NCBI GenBank assembly: GCA_910579275.1 | Contig: CAJTTO010000033.1 | Span: 1-47,490, forward strand | Length of the DNA: 47,490 nt | Origin: an uncultured Lachnospiraceae bacterium | Lineage (GTDB): Bacteria; Bacillota; Clostridia; Lachnospirales; Lachnospiraceae | Direction of reading: 5' to 3' | In this document: positions 7,246 through 17,111 of the stretch, in pieces | How positions within the stretch are numbered: the first letter of the stretch is position 1 | Layout of the letters: each line of letters starts with the position of its first letter | Program-made: the position numbers and the translations under genes | The notes under the pieces: model-generated | Told to the model about the DNA's origin: nothing | Databases searched by the model: none | Seen by the model: the letters and a program-made list of their open reading frames with translations, nothing else

Positions 7246-8892
7246 CTATTCCTCTCCACTCTCGTCCTCTGCCTCGGCAGTATATACAGCAGTTCTCTTT
7301 CTCGCCATCTCATCGCTTTCAAGGTACTCGTCATAAGTAGTAATTTTGTCAATCAGTGTACCATTCGGAAGGATTTCCATAATGCGGTTTGCTGTTGTCT
7401 GCACAAACTGGTGGTCATGGCAGGCGAAAATCGCCATGCCCGGAAACTTAATCAGTCCATTGTTGAGCGCCGTGATGGATTCCATGTCCAGATGGTTTGT
7501 CGGCTCGTCAAGAATCAGGCAGTTTGCACCGCTTATCATCATCTTGCTGAGCAGACAGCGCACTTTCTCTCCACCGGAAAGTACCTTTACCTTTTTCACG
7601 CCGTCCTCTCCGGCAAAAAGCATACGCCCCAGAAAACCGCGCACATAGGTGATATCATCCACTGGAGAATACCCCATCAGCCAGTCCGCAATGGTATAAT
7701 CATTGTTAAACTCGTTGGTAGGATCCTTTGGAAAATATGCCTGTGATGTGGTCACACCCCACTTATAAGTTCCCTCATCCGGTTCTATCTCGCCCATCAG
7801 AATCTGGAAAAGTGTTGTTTTTGCAAGCTCGTTGCCGCCAACAAACGCAACCTTGTCCTCCCGTCCCAAAATAAACGATACGCCGTCGAGTACCTTTTCC
7901 CCGTTCACCGTCTTTGAGAGATTCTCAACAGTCAGCACTTCATTGCCAATCTCCCTGTCAGGCCGGAAATCAATATAAGGATACTTGCGGCTGGAAGGCT
8001 TGATGTCATCAAGCTCTATCTTCTCCAAAGCGCGTTTTCTCGATGTAGCCTGCTTTGATTTGGAAGCATTTGCGGAGAACCGCGAGATAAATTCCTGCAG
8101 CTCTTTAATCTTTTCTTCCTTCTTCTTGTTTGCTTCCTTCATCTGTCTCACCAGCAGCTGGCTTGACTCATACCAGAAATCATAGTTTCCGGCATAAAGC
8201 TGGATTTTGCCATAGTCGATATCCGCAATCTGCGTACAAACCTTGTTCAGGAAATAACGGTCATGCGACACGACAATCACTGTATTCTCAAAATTAATCA
8301 AAAACTCCTCAAGCCATGCGATGGCATCCAAGTCCAAATGGTTCGTCGGCTCGTCGAGAAGCAGGATATCCGGATTGCCGAAAAGCGCCTTCGCGAGAAG
8401 CACCTTCACCTTGTCACTGCCGTTCAAATCTTTCATCAAAGAATAGTGAATATCTGTCTCAATGCCAAGTCCGTTCAACAGCTGCGCCGCATTGGACTCT
8501 GCCTCCCAGCCGTCCATCTCGGCAAATTCACCTTCAAGCTCGCTGGCGCGGATGCCGTCCTCATCCGTAAAATCCTCTTTTGCGTAGATGGCATCCTTTT
8601 CTTTCATGATTTCATACAGGCGGGCATTCCCCATAATCACAACATCCATGACAGGATACTCGTCATATTTGAAGTGATCCTGTTCCAGAACGGAAAGCCG
8701 CTGTCCCGGTGTGACGGCGATATCCCCTTTTGTTGTCTCAAGCTTTCCGGACAATATCTTTAAAAACGTTGATTTTCCCGCACCGTTAGCCCCAATCAGC
8801 CCGTAGCAGTTTCCCTCCGTAAACTTGATATTTACGTCCTCAAATAACGCCTTTTTCCCAACTCTATAGGTTACATTGTTTGCACTTATCAT
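7246..8892 (-). CDS. ABC-F ATPase, YbiT-like
   Basis: The 548-residue soluble protein has two nucleotide-binding domains and no membrane part. Domain 1 has Walker A GANGAGKST (~35), a signature-like LNGSDKVKVLL and Walker B LLLDEPTNHLD. Domain 2 has signature LSGGEKVR and Walker B LILDEPTNHLD. A ~70-residue charged P-site-tip linker with many Lys and Arg lies between them. ABC-F proteins act on the ribosome; the YbiT branch is linked to translation and not clearly to drug resistance. The second Walker A reads GGNELAKTT, with Ala replacing the Gly before Lys, as I recall from other clostridial members. The C-terminal tail is acidic. A good promoter lies 56 nt upstream and a terminator follows, so it is probably monocistronic. 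Confidence 0.92.
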   Translation of the reverse strand: MISANNVTYRVGKKALFEDVNIKFTEGNCYGLIGANGAGKSTFLKILSGKLETTKGDIAVTPGQRLSVLEQDHFKYDEYPVMDVVIMGNARLYEIMKEKDAIYAKEDFTDEDGIRASELEGEFAEMDGWEAESNAAQLLNGLGIETDIHYSLMKDLNGSDKVKVLLAKALFGNPDILLLDEPTNHLDLDAIAWLEEFLINFENTVIVVSHDRYFLNKVCTQIADIDYGKIQLYAGNYDFWYESSQLLVRQMKEANKKKEEKIKELQEFISRFSANASKSKQATSRKRALEKIELDDIKPSSRKYPYIDFRPDREIGNEVLTVENLSKTVNGEKVLDGVSFILGREDKVAFVGGNELAKTTLFQILMGEIEPDEGTYKWGVTTSQAYFPKDPTNEFNNDYTIADWLMGYSPVDDITYVRGFLGRMLFAGEDGVKKVKVLSGGEKVRCLLSKMMISGANCLILDEPTNHLDMESITALNNGLIKFPGMAIFACHDHQFVQTTANRIMEILPNGTLIDKITTYDEYLESDEMARKRTAVYTAEAEDESGEE

Positions 8893-8947
8893 GTTAAATT
8901 CCTCTTAAATATTATATTTTTTTCCAATGTTTATCAGCACTCTTTCT

Positions 8948-8975
8948 ATTATACATAAAAAAGCCGATTTTTCAA
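8948..8975 (-). promoter_or_regulatory. Promoter of ABC-F gene
   Basis: On the minus strand, TTGAAA (8975-8970), a 16-nt spacer and TATAAT (8953-8948) form a near-consensus sigma-A promoter upstream of the ABC-F start at 8892. Confidence 0.7.
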
Positions 8976-9022
8976 GGAGAATTTATCACTCAGTACCATC
9001 CCTCTGTCATTTATAAAACCGC

Positions 9023-11140
9023 TTACTTTTTAAAGAGCTTTCCAAACAGACCCTTTTTCTCTGTGCTGTCATCCGGTGCATCATCTGCCGATTCCGCACC
9101 TGTTTCTCCCCTGAGACTTTCCGCGTAAGAAGCATTTTCCTTGAGCTTCAACAGGGCATCATACGCCTGAAGGACATTGAAGCCATGTTTCTCTGCCAGT
9201 TCCTTGGCTGTGAATCCTTCTATGGTAAGCATACCGATTGGCGGAAATTCCCCGTTTCTGACTGTCGAAGTAAACTCCACGAAAATACTGCCGTCAGTCC
9301 GAAGTCTTCTGTAATAATATCCTGCCTCGGGGTGAGACAGCCCGCATCCCTGTGTCAGATATATCATAAGTTCCTCGCGGAGAGGTTCTGCTTTTTTCCA
9401 CTGCTTTGCCACCTCGCTCATCAGTCTGGTATCCATGATACACACTGTGCTTGGTCCGTCTGTCAGCACTGCCACACGGCTTGTCTCACAAAGCTTCTCC
9501 ATAAACTGAGGATTGTCGATTCCGACCGGAGCCAGTCTCCCTTCTCCCTTTCTGCCTGCCTCATAACGATTTGTGACAATCAGATACACAATATTATTTT
9601 TGAGTGTTAAATCTCCATTTTCTTCCCGCAATGTAAAGATATATGGTTTCTCACACAGTGCCTCTGTCAGAAAAACCGTAATTCGGTTCATCAGGGTACT
9701 GTATGTCTCCTTTTTCTCCGCATCATCCGTCGTTCTTGCTGTCTCGTACCTTGACGCCGCCTCCTGCATCATAACCATCATCTCAATGACACTGCATCCT
9801 GCCATATACGCAAGCCCCTGGTCAAAATCATTGTCCATATGTGAAACCAGTTCCGCTTTTCTCTCGTCACTCACCAGATAGTCATTCGCCTTGTCACAGA
9901 ATGGAACCACCGGCATGCGATACTGCTTCTCGCCATCCTTCTCACGCATTACCAGCGCCAGCTCCTCCTCCGATAGAAGTTCTTCCGGCTCCCGCTTGTA
10001 CCCTGTCACTTCCTGCAGATATGCCAGCTTGCATCCTATGGCATGCAGCGTGTCAAAGTCGAGGTTCACGCCCGCGACGCCTAACTTTTCTGCAAGGGAA
10101 AGAATCGTCTCCAGACTATATAGTTTATTGTCCTGTTCCAGTACCCCTATCGGGAATGTACTGTCAAATACCGGCAGCAGGGTCGGATTCTGCAGCACAT
10201 AGCTGACCGCGTCATCATATTTTTCAAATAAATACATTAAGATATTTTCATTGTCCGGCTTCATCAGGAACGGGTTTCCGAGTGACACCCTGTAATCGCT
10301 GTGAATCGGAGCAAGCAGGATATATATTTTTTCCATCTGCATATATGCGTGAATCCTTGCTCGAACCTTCTCCTCATTATACAGCGGGATGTTCAGATGC
10401 CCTTCCAGATTCAGATTCGCGGGGTCATACTCAAGCCAGTAATTCCTGTGCGGTTCAATAATGACCTGAAGTTTTCCCCTTATAATCTGCGACAGCATGG
10501 AAAGCTTATACTTATTGACAGGCTTTTTATCCGGATTAAACCGCATTGCGCTGTCCGCCGTCAAAAAAACCTTGAGGGATTCATAATCAAAATCATCTGC
10601 CGCTGCCTGCTCTTCGTTTTTCTTTCTTTTCATGGTCATCAGCTCAAATACCGGTTTCTCCCCTTCTTTGGGTCTTACCCTAAAGTCAGGCAGCTGTCCT
10701 ATAATAAACACACTTTTTGTCCAGAGACGCGCAATCGCATCTTCCTTTGCACATCTGTCGATGGATGTCGTATAGAGATAATGATAACTGTCCGCTGCAT
10801 CCCGCAGCCCCAGAAGTTCTTTTGCCGCAATGTATTTCTCATCCCCCAGCACATTTTTCGGCGCAGACTCCGTCGTGTTGATATGAAGCACAATGCCGGG
10901 AATTTCCTCGTCAAAAATCTGATTGATAACTTCCCCCAGCTTATCCTCATGGTACGCGTAGCTGTGCCCGCTGTATTTAGATGCCTTTGCGACATACGCA
11001 TCATAGTATTCCTTGTCAAAAAATACATGGACTGCCTCGTCAAAGACTTCCTCTTCGTCGCGCTGCATTACCATTACATCCTTATCAAAGCCCTCGAATA
11101 ACCTTAACTGCCACACTGAAATATTTGTTTTTCTTTCCAC
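9023..11140 (-). CDS. Unrecognised 705-residue cytoplasmic protein
   Basis: I do not recognise this family. The protein is acidic, soluble and has no signal peptide or membrane helix. It ends with an acidic, disordered-looking stretch followed by a short basic amphipathic tail (KKGLFGKLFKK), which could contact membrane or a partner. Segments near residues 30-60 and 255-330 have a strand-helix pattern like SseB-type domains (for example KIYILLAP... followed by YLFEKYDDAVSYV), but this is only an impression. A segment near residue 605 (...MIYLTQGCGLSHPEAGYYYRRL...) is rich in aromatics. It lies directly downstream of the small acidic gene, maf, ppk and ppx on the same strand, with a gap of about 50 nt, and may be the last gene of that operon. 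Confidence 0.75.
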   Translation of the reverse strand: MERKTNISVWQLRLFEGFDKDVMVMQRDEEEVFDEAVHVFFDKEYYDAYVAKASKYSGHSYAYHEDKLGEVINQIFDEEIPGIVLHINTTESAPKNVLGDEKYIAAKELLGLRDAADSYHYLYTTSIDRCAKEDAIARLWTKSVFIIGQLPDFRVRPKEGEKPVFELMTMKRKKNEEQAAADDFDYESLKVFLTADSAMRFNPDKKPVNKYKLSMLSQIIRGKLQVIIEPHRNYWLEYDPANLNLEGHLNIPLYNEEKVRARIHAYMQMEKIYILLAPIHSDYRVSLGNPFLMKPDNENILMYLFEKYDDAVSYVLQNPTLLPVFDSTFPIGVLEQDNKLYSLETILSLAEKLGVAGVNLDFDTLHAIGCKLAYLQEVTGYKREPEELLSEEELALVMREKDGEKQYRMPVVPFCDKANDYLVSDERKAELVSHMDNDFDQGLAYMAGCSVIEMMVMMQEAASRYETARTTDDAEKKETYSTLMNRITVFLTEALCEKPYIFTLREENGDLTLKNNIVYLIVTNRYEAGRKGEGRLAPVGIDNPQFMEKLCETSRVAVLTDGPSTVCIMDTRLMSEVAKQWKKAEPLREELMIYLTQGCGLSHPEAGYYYRRLRTDGSIFVEFTSTVRNGEFPPIGMLTIEGFTAKELAEKHGFNVLQAYDALLKLKENASYAESLRGETGAESADDAPDDSTEKKGLFGKLFKK

Positions 11141-11193
11141 TTTGTTTTCCCTTTTCCTATCTTTATCTTTCTGAATGCTTCCGTACTGGTATC

Positions 11194-11457
11194 CTAACTC
11201 TCCACGATAAGGTATCTTCCATCGCCGATGTCGAACACTTCCGGCGCATCCGCTATTTCCTCTTTCTCCTGCCCTTCCAGATCTATGCCTTCTTCGTTAA
11301 AATAGTCCCAAACCTCGTCAACAGAATCGACAACCACGGCAACACATTCCTCAAGGAATGCCTCTGCCTCATCAATATTATCTGCTACCTTCTCCGGTAA
11401 AAGCTGGAGCTGATTCTCCAGAAAACACTTTAGTACTGCTTCATCATACTCGTGCAT
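11194..11457 (-). CDS. Small acidic protein, unknown function
   Basis: The 87-residue protein is very acidic (about a third Asp and Glu), with a predicted helical N-terminal half (…EAEAFLEECVAVVVDSVDEVWDYF…) and a short C-terminal strand ending GRYLIVES. Similar short proteins in Lachnospiraceae are sometimes labelled glyoxalase, but no metal-binding glyoxalase motif is visible, so I assign no function. AGGAG precedes the ATG. It sits 30 nt downstream of maf and 53 nt upstream of the 705-residue gene, which suggests co-transcription. Confidence 0.75.
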   Translation of the reverse strand: MHEYDEAVLKCFLENQLQLLPEKVADNIDEAEAFLEECVAVVVDSVDEVWDYFNEEGIDLEGQEKEEIADAPEVFDIGDGRYLIVES

Positions 11458-11487
11458 AACTATCTCTCCTTTATACCTTTATTAAAC

Positions 11488-12078
11488 TTATACCAGTCCC
11501 TGCGCGCCAAGCTCGTGCATCAGTCTGGCAATGGGAAGACCAACTACATTATTGTATTCACCATTTATTTTCTTTATATAAACGGCACATTTTCCCTGTA
11601 TCGCATATGCACCCGCCTTATCCATCGGTTCACCAGTCGCCACATATGCTTGAATCTGGGCATCTGTCATCGGGTACATCGTTACATCTGTCTTTTCATG
11701 GAACGTCACATGTCTTCTTTTTCCATTTTCCATAATGACAAGCGTTACTCCGGTATAAACCTGGTGTACCTCATTTTGCAGCTTTGTGAGCATCTCCACT
11801 GCATGACTTTTATCCTTCGGTTTCCCCATAATTTCATCTTTTGAAAAGACAATTGTATCCGCGCCAATTATGACAGTAATGTCATTTTTATATTTGTCGG
11901 CATATCTGTCGGCAGCCTCATATGCCTTCGCACACGAAAGCTCTTCAACAATATCCTCCGGATGCTGCTTTGTAATAATTTCCTCCCCGTGCGCCGGAGA
12001 AACTTCAAAACATATTCCCAGCTGTTCCAAAAGTTCCAATCGCCTCGGTGAAGCTGAGGCAAGTACATATCTTATCAT
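11488..12078 (-). CDS. maf: Maf-family nucleoside triphosphate pyrophosphatase
   Basis: The 196-residue protein starts with the Maf phosphate-binding motif ASASPRRLELL (residues 7-17) and has the conserved GADTIV near residue 73 and a central KLQNEVHQVYTGV. Maf proteins hydrolyse non-canonical or pyrimidine nucleoside triphosphates to monophosphates, and overproduction blocks septation in Bacillus. The length is normal. It follows ppk by 20 nt in a run of same-strand genes (pheA, ppx, ppk, maf, acidic protein, 705-residue protein) that probably forms one transcript. Confidence 0.95.
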   Translation of the reverse strand: MIRYVLASASPRRLELLEQLGICFEVSPAHGEEIITKQHPEDIVEELSCAKAYEAADRYADKYKNDITVIIGADTIVFSKDEIMGKPKDKSHAVEMLTKLQNEVHQVYTGVTLVIMENGKRRHVTFHEKTDVTMYPMTDAQIQAYVATGEPMDKAGAYAIQGKCAVYIKKINGEYNNVVGLPIARLMHELGAQGLV

Positions 12079-12098
12079 ATTGTGCCCTTCCCATCTCC

Positions 12099-14303
12099 TT
12101 AATTATTCTGTATGGACTGATTGACTTCCGGCTTAAACGTGCGCGCCTGCTGTTCTGCTTTTTCTTTTATGGATGCCAGCGCCATGTACTCTTTACAGAA
12201 CTCATCCTGTGCGTTGCAAAGCTCCTTTTCCCGTTTCTCAAGCTTGTGGTAGCTTCCGTCAGCCTTGAGGAACTGGGCTTTCTGTGTATCTCTTAACTGG
12301 ACATCCAGAACATGGAGAACCTTTTCCTTTAATTCGGCATTCAGAACCGGAAACAGGATTTCCACACGCCGCTCAAGGTTTCTGGGCATCCAGTCCGCAC
12401 TTGCCATGTAAATCTCCGAATCGCCCGCATTTTCAAAGTAAAAGATTCGCGCATGCTCCAGAAAATTTCCCACGATGGAACGCACTTCAATATTATCGTT
12501 TGTCCCCTCAACGCCTGTCCGCAGGCAGCATATTCCCCGAACAATCAGCTGTATTTTCACGCCCTCTGCCGCAGCCTCATACAGTGCCTTTATAATATCC
12601 GGATCGCACAGCGAGTTCATTTTTGCAATAATTCGCGCAGGGCTTCCGCCCGCGGCATTTTCTTTTTCCCTGTTTATCAGGTACAGGAACCTGTCCTTGA
12701 GCCACAACGGCGCCAGTGCCAGATGGTTCCACCCCAAAGGCTCGGAGTAACCCGAAAGCATATTAAAGACCGCAGTCGCGTCCTCGCCAATCGCCTCGTT
12801 GCAGGTGAGGATTCCAAGATCTGTGTACAGCTTTGCGGTTGCATCATTGTAGTTTCCTGTCCCCAGATGGACATAGCGCCGGATGCCTTCCTCCTCACGC
12901 CGCACCACCAGCGTAATCTTGCAGTGCGTTTTTAATCCGACAAGTCCGTATATTACATGGCAACCTGCTTTCTCAAGCTTTTTTGCCCAAACAATATTGT
13001 TTTCCTCGTCAAAACGCGCCTTCAGCTCAACGAGCACGGACACCTGTTTCCCATTTTCCGCCGCCTGGGCAAGCGCCGCGATAATCGGTGAGTTTCCGCT
13101 GACACGGTACAACGTCTGCTTGATGGCAAGCACCTGCGGGTCACGCGCTGCCTGTTTGATAAAATCCACTACCGGCGTAAATGTCTGGTACGGATGGTGC
13201 AGCAGAATGTCCTGCTCCCTTATTTTTTCAAAAATGTCATCATCCGTTTCAATCTCAGATACGGGCTGCGGCGTATACGGCTTGTTTTTTAGGTGTTCAA
13301 AGCCCTCAAGTCCGTACATCTTCATCAAAAACGTAAGATCCAGCGGTCCCGGAATGTTGTAGATGTCCCGCTCATCTATCATCAGCTCCTTCTTGATTAT
13401 GTCAAGCAGACGCTTTTCGATGCCATCCTCGACCTCAAGGCGAATCGCCTGTCCCCACTGTCTCTTTTTCAGCTGTTTTTCAATTTCCTTTAAAAGATCC
13501 TGTGCGTCCTCCTCCTCAAGGACAAAATCTGCATTTCTCATAATCCGAAACGAAAAAGCACACTCTATGTTGTAGTTCAGGAACAGCTTATCCATATTTC
13601 TCTCAATTATCTGCTCGAGCAGAATCACACGTCTTGACCCGTCTGATGATTCCGGAAGCTGGACAATACGGGGCAGAACACTCGGAACCTGTACCGTCGC
13701 AAATTCCAGCTCTTTCCCCTGAACCGATTTTTTGTTAAAAAGGTGTCTCCTGCCCTTTACATCTTTCCGCGATACCAACGCGCCCAAATTCAAGGATTTA
13801 TTCCGAATCAGCGGAAACGGGCGTGAGGAATCCACTGCCATCGGCGTGAGCACCGGATACACATTATCCTGAAAATACCTGTCCACGAAAACACAGTCCT
13901 TTTTGGTTAGCTCCTCGTGGTTTTCTATCACCTTGAGACCATTCTGTGCCAGAAGTGGAAGCAGTGACCTGTTATAGACATCATACTGCATTTTTACAAG
14001 CTCATGCGTCGCTTTGTTGACTGCCTCAAGCTGCTCTGTCGGCGTCATGCCCGCTATGTCTTTTTTGGTGTACCCCGCATTGACCATATCTTTGAGCGAC
14101 GCCACTCGAACCATGAAAAATTCATCCAGATTCGACGCCGTAATGCCCAAAAACTTGATGCGCTCGAACAGGGGGATGTCCCTGTCCCTTGCCTCTCCCA
14201 GCACACGGTGGTTAAATGCAAGCCAGCTTAATTCCCTGTTATAATAATACACTGATTTGCTGTAATCCGTCTTTGTATCTGACTTATTGTTCTTATCACC
14301 CAT
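12099..14303 (-). CDS. ppk: Polyphosphate kinase 1
   Basis: PPK1 makes polyphosphate from the gamma-phosphate of ATP through a phospho-histidine intermediate. The 734-residue protein begins, after a polar leader, with YYNRELSWLAFNHRVL, continues with the DEFFMVRV head motif, and contains the active-site region VHLGTGNYND (about residue 455) and a second phospholipase-D-like half. The frame could be extended 36 codons upstream, but GGGGGA lies 6 nt before ATG 14303 and the extension would overlap ppx, so 14303 is chosen. It starts 22 nt after the ppx stop, so synthesis and breakdown of polyphosphate are encoded together. Confidence 0.96.
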   Translation of the reverse strand: MGDKNNKSDTKTDYSKSVYYYNRELSWLAFNHRVLGEARDRDIPLFERIKFLGITASNLDEFFMVRVASLKDMVNAGYTKKDIAGMTPTEQLEAVNKATHELVKMQYDVYNRSLLPLLAQNGLKVIENHEELTKKDCVFVDRYFQDNVYPVLTPMAVDSSRPFPLIRNKSLNLGALVSRKDVKGRRHLFNKKSVQGKELEFATVQVPSVLPRIVQLPESSDGSRRVILLEQIIERNMDKLFLNYNIECAFSFRIMRNADFVLEEEDAQDLLKEIEKQLKKRQWGQAIRLEVEDGIEKRLLDIIKKELMIDERDIYNIPGPLDLTFLMKMYGLEGFEHLKNKPYTPQPVSEIETDDDIFEKIREQDILLHHPYQTFTPVVDFIKQAARDPQVLAIKQTLYRVSGNSPIIAALAQAAENGKQVSVLVELKARFDEENNIVWAKKLEKAGCHVIYGLVGLKTHCKITLVVRREEEGIRRYVHLGTGNYNDATAKLYTDLGILTCNEAIGEDATAVFNMLSGYSEPLGWNHLALAPLWLKDRFLYLINREKENAAGGSPARIIAKMNSLCDPDIIKALYEAAAEGVKIQLIVRGICCLRTGVEGTNDNIEVRSIVGNFLEHARIFYFENAGDSEIYMASADWMPRNLERRVEILFPVLNAELKEKVLHVLDVQLRDTQKAQFLKADGSYHKLEKREKELCNAQDEFCKEYMALASIKEKAEQQARTFKPEVNQSIQNN

Positions 14304-14325
14304 CCTTATTCCCCCATATGTTATA

Positions 14326-15888
14326 TTAAATATTGCTTTTCTTTTGCCTGATAATTGGCTTGATATTAAAAATTTCGTTAAACAGCGTCGCACATTTCTC
14401 AAACTGTCCAAATTCCAGTGTCATATCCGCATTTGATTCCACCGTTAGCATTAGCTCGTCATTCTCAATCACTGCCTTCAGCCTGTCGCATTTTCCCCTG
14501 TGGCTCAAGTCAAGGCCTTCCGTAAGCCGCATGACAGCCGTAAGCTTTGACATCCTTAAATATGCATCCCTGTCAAGCGAGGATCCGCGTTCCAGCTCCA
14601 CAAAATAAGCAAACGGTTCTGTGGTATACTTGACAACGCTTGCCACAATTTCACGCTCTACATGGGACAGCCCGATAATTTCTGTCGCGCTAATAATATT
14701 GTAGGAACTTTCGCCCACATTTGCAAGACTGATATATCTGCCGCATTCGCTGAGAATGGCTGCCATCTGCAGCAGCAGCCTGTCGCGCCGCGACAAGCCA
14801 TGGCTCTTTTTGATACTGTCAAATATGGTGAGCGCTATCATCTCACGCTCGCGGGTGCGGTGCTCAATGCTGTGGTAACGCCGGTTGATATCCCTTGCAC
14901 AGTCGAGAATATCCTGCTCAAAATTATGCGGCATCCCATCCGCGTCCGATGACAGCAGCTTATTCTGCTCTGCATACTCATAGGCCATGCCGTCACACAA
15001 TGACACGCCCGGAGCCCACAGCATCTCTGCCCCCAGAATCTTTATCATGTATTTGAGCATCAGTGATGAAAGGTAAAGAAGCGATATATTTTCCTGCGCC
15101 AGTCCAAGTGACATCGCTATTTCCCGCGTCTTTTTCTTTTTTAGCGAGTCGACGAACTCCAGAAACTTCTCTGTCCTTACCTGTCCCTTTTTAATTGTTT
15201 CAATGTAGTTTCGCTGCAAAATCAACGATACATAATCGTCGACAAGAATAATGTTTTGTATCTTTTTATCCCCCACAAACATTTCCCGAAAACTTTCCAG
15301 ACTGTCGCAGACCATTTCCTCCACAATGTCCTCAAGCTGATAGCTTCGATATGACACGCGTGTCAATTCTTCCCGCATACGCAGTACGCCGGGTCTGATA
15401 TTCTGGGATGTCACCAGACTGTCCTCATCAAAAAGGGATATCTGCACGCTGCCGCCTCCGATATCAATGAATGCGGTACTTTTCTCTATGATGTTTTGGA
15501 AATCCTTCACCCTTGACGCAACAGACTTATAGTCGAGAAATCTCTGCTCCGAATTGCTGAGTACTTCTATTTTCACGCCGGTTCTTGTCTTTATCTGATC
15601 CAGCAGTATCAGTAAGTTTTTGGACTCACGGATAGCACTTGTGCCATATGCCTTATATGCATCCACTTTATAGGATTTCATGATCCCGGTAAATTCATTT
15701 AAGATCCTGCAAAGCTCATCCACACGGTCGTTGTTAATCTTTCCGGTAAAATAAGAATCCGTTCCAAGTTCTATCCTGTGCCGTATATGGTCGATTTCCT
15801 TGATTCCGTTTTTGTTTGATATCTCATATATCTTCATAGCAAGCTCATAAGATCCCACATCTATCGCAGCAAAAGTCTTATATGCCAT
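14326..15888 (-). CDS. ppx: Ppx/GppA exopolyphosphatase family protein with HD domain
   Basis: The protein starts with the actin-like phosphate motif FAAIDVGSYEL and has GTSAIRES and the second phosphate loop FIDIGGGSVQ, all typical of Ppx/GppA enzymes, which remove terminal phosphate from polyphosphate or hydrolyse pppGpp. Residues ~315-510 form the helical HD-like C-terminal domain. The length (~520) matches the two-domain family. ATG 15888 is preceded by GAGG at 7 nt; a GTG two codons upstream, 7 nt after AGGAG, is equally possible. It lies between pheA and ppk with short gaps. Which substrate it prefers cannot be told from the sequence. Confidence 0.93.
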   Translation of the reverse strand: MAYKTFAAIDVGSYELAMKIYEISNKNGIKEIDHIRHRIELGTDSYFTGKINNDRVDELCRILNEFTGIMKSYKVDAYKAYGTSAIRESKNLLILLDQIKTRTGVKIEVLSNSEQRFLDYKSVASRVKDFQNIIEKSTAFIDIGGGSVQISLFDEDSLVTSQNIRPGVLRMREELTRVSYRSYQLEDIVEEMVCDSLESFREMFVGDKKIQNIILVDDYVSLILQRNYIETIKKGQVRTEKFLEFVDSLKKKKTREIAMSLGLAQENISLLYLSSLMLKYMIKILGAEMLWAPGVSLCDGMAYEYAEQNKLLSSDADGMPHNFEQDILDCARDINRRYHSIEHRTREREMIALTIFDSIKKSHGLSRRDRLLLQMAAILSECGRYISLANVGESSYNIISATEIIGLSHVEREIVASVVKYTTEPFAYFVELERGSSLDRDAYLRMSKLTAVMRLTEGLDLSHRGKCDRLKAVIENDELMLTVESNADMTLEFGQFEKCATLFNEIFNIKPIIRQKKSNI

Positions 15889-15932
15889 AGCCACACCTCA
15901 TCTCCTACAATGTATCACTCTCTATCATTCTC

Positions 15933-17057
15933 TTAATAATTTCCCAGAATTTTCATGTTTCTGGTTTCCTCACGCAGTCCCCTGAGCGCATTTTTTACCG
16001 CGCCGTCTATCAGGTTCCCCTCAAAATCAAGGAAAAATCTGTACTCCCAGTTGCGTCCGGCTAACGGTCTGGACTCAATCTTTGTGACGTTGAGCCCATT
16101 GTACATCAGGTGCGAAAGCGCGTGGTAAAGCGCCCCGCTTTCATGGGACAGCTCAAAACACAGACTTATCTTGGAAGCGTCCTTTGCAAATACTTTCTGG
16201 TTTGTGATGACAATAAAACGCGTGGAGTTTTCTTTTAAGTCATTCACGCCTTTTTCAAGAACCTCAAGTCCGTATACCTTCGCGGCAGTCTCACTTGCGA
16301 TTGCAGCCTGCGTATGATCCTTTTCCCCGGATACTTTTTTGGCTGCAAACGCGTTGTTCTTCATGCTAATCTGCTGCCACCCTTTCTCCATGAGATAACG
16401 CGAGCTCTGCATCAGCGACTGCGGATGTGAATAGACTGTCCTGATCTCCTCCGTTTTCGTTCCCGGCACTGCCAGAACACAGTGTTCTATCCGGATAATC
16501 TGCTCGCCCACAATATAATTTTCAAACTCGACCAGCAGGTCATAAATTTCACTGACAATTCCCGCCGATGAATTTTCTATCGGAAGCACAGCAAAATCCG
16601 CACTGCCCTCGTCAATTGCAAGCATCGCGTCACGAAATGTATCGACATGGAAGCTGTCGACGTCCTCCCCGAAATATTGCATCATGGCTGCCTGCGAGTA
16701 TGCCCCCTCTGCCCCCTGAAATACAACCCTGCATTTTTTGCAGTCAATCGCTTCCATTTCCATGAACGATAATCTTCCGACACCGTTATGCTCCGCAATC
16801 ATCTGGTATTGGAGCTTTCTGCTCATCGACATAATCTGCTCAAACAAATCCCGAATTCCATGTGCGTTAAAGTCATTGTGCGTCAGTTCACTCACTGCCT
16901 TGAGTTTCTGCTGCTCGCGCTCCTTGTCAAAAACCCTTTTGCCATTCTCAATCTTATACTCCGCGACTTTCCCGCACACTTCCATTCTTTTCTCATAGAG
17001 CTCGACAATCTGCCGGTCAATGCCGTCAAGCGCTGTCCTAAGTTCCGATAAGTCCAT
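15933..17057 (-). CDS. pheA: Bifunctional chorismate mutase/prephenate dehydratase
   Basis: This P-protein converts chorismate to prephenate and then phenylpyruvate in phenylalanine synthesis. Residues 1-~85 are an AroQ mutase (LRTALDGIDRQIVELYEKR). Residues ~108-285 are the dehydratase, with VFQGAEGAYSQAA, VLPIENSSAG and the catalytic-site STRFIVI (about 270). Residues ~295-370 are the ACT regulatory domain with GALYHAL and ESRPL, the Phe-binding motifs of feedback-inhibited enzymes. GGTGGGGG precedes the ATG. Its promoter is clear, and no T-box or leader peptide lies in the short 5' region. It is probably first in the operon with ppx, ppk and maf. Confidence 0.97.
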   Translation of the reverse strand: MDLSELRTALDGIDRQIVELYEKRMEVCGKVAEYKIENGKRVFDKEREQQKLKAVSELTHNDFNAHGIRDLFEQIMSMSRKLQYQMIAEHNGVGRLSFMEMEAIDCKKCRVVFQGAEGAYSQAAMMQYFGEDVDSFHVDTFRDAMLAIDEGSADFAVLPIENSSAGIVSEIYDLLVEFENYIVGEQIIRIEHCVLAVPGTKTEEIRTVYSHPQSLMQSSRYLMEKGWQQISMKNNAFAAKKVSGEKDHTQAAIASETAAKVYGLEVLEKGVNDLKENSTRFIVITNQKVFAKDASKISLCFELSHESGALYHALSHLMYNGLNVTKIESRPLAGRNWEYRFFLDFEGNLIDGAVKNALRGLREETRNMKILGNY

Positions 17058-17111
17058 TAAAATCCCCCACCTTTGTATCTTACAATCTATTTATATCTTT
17101 TTATTTTATTT

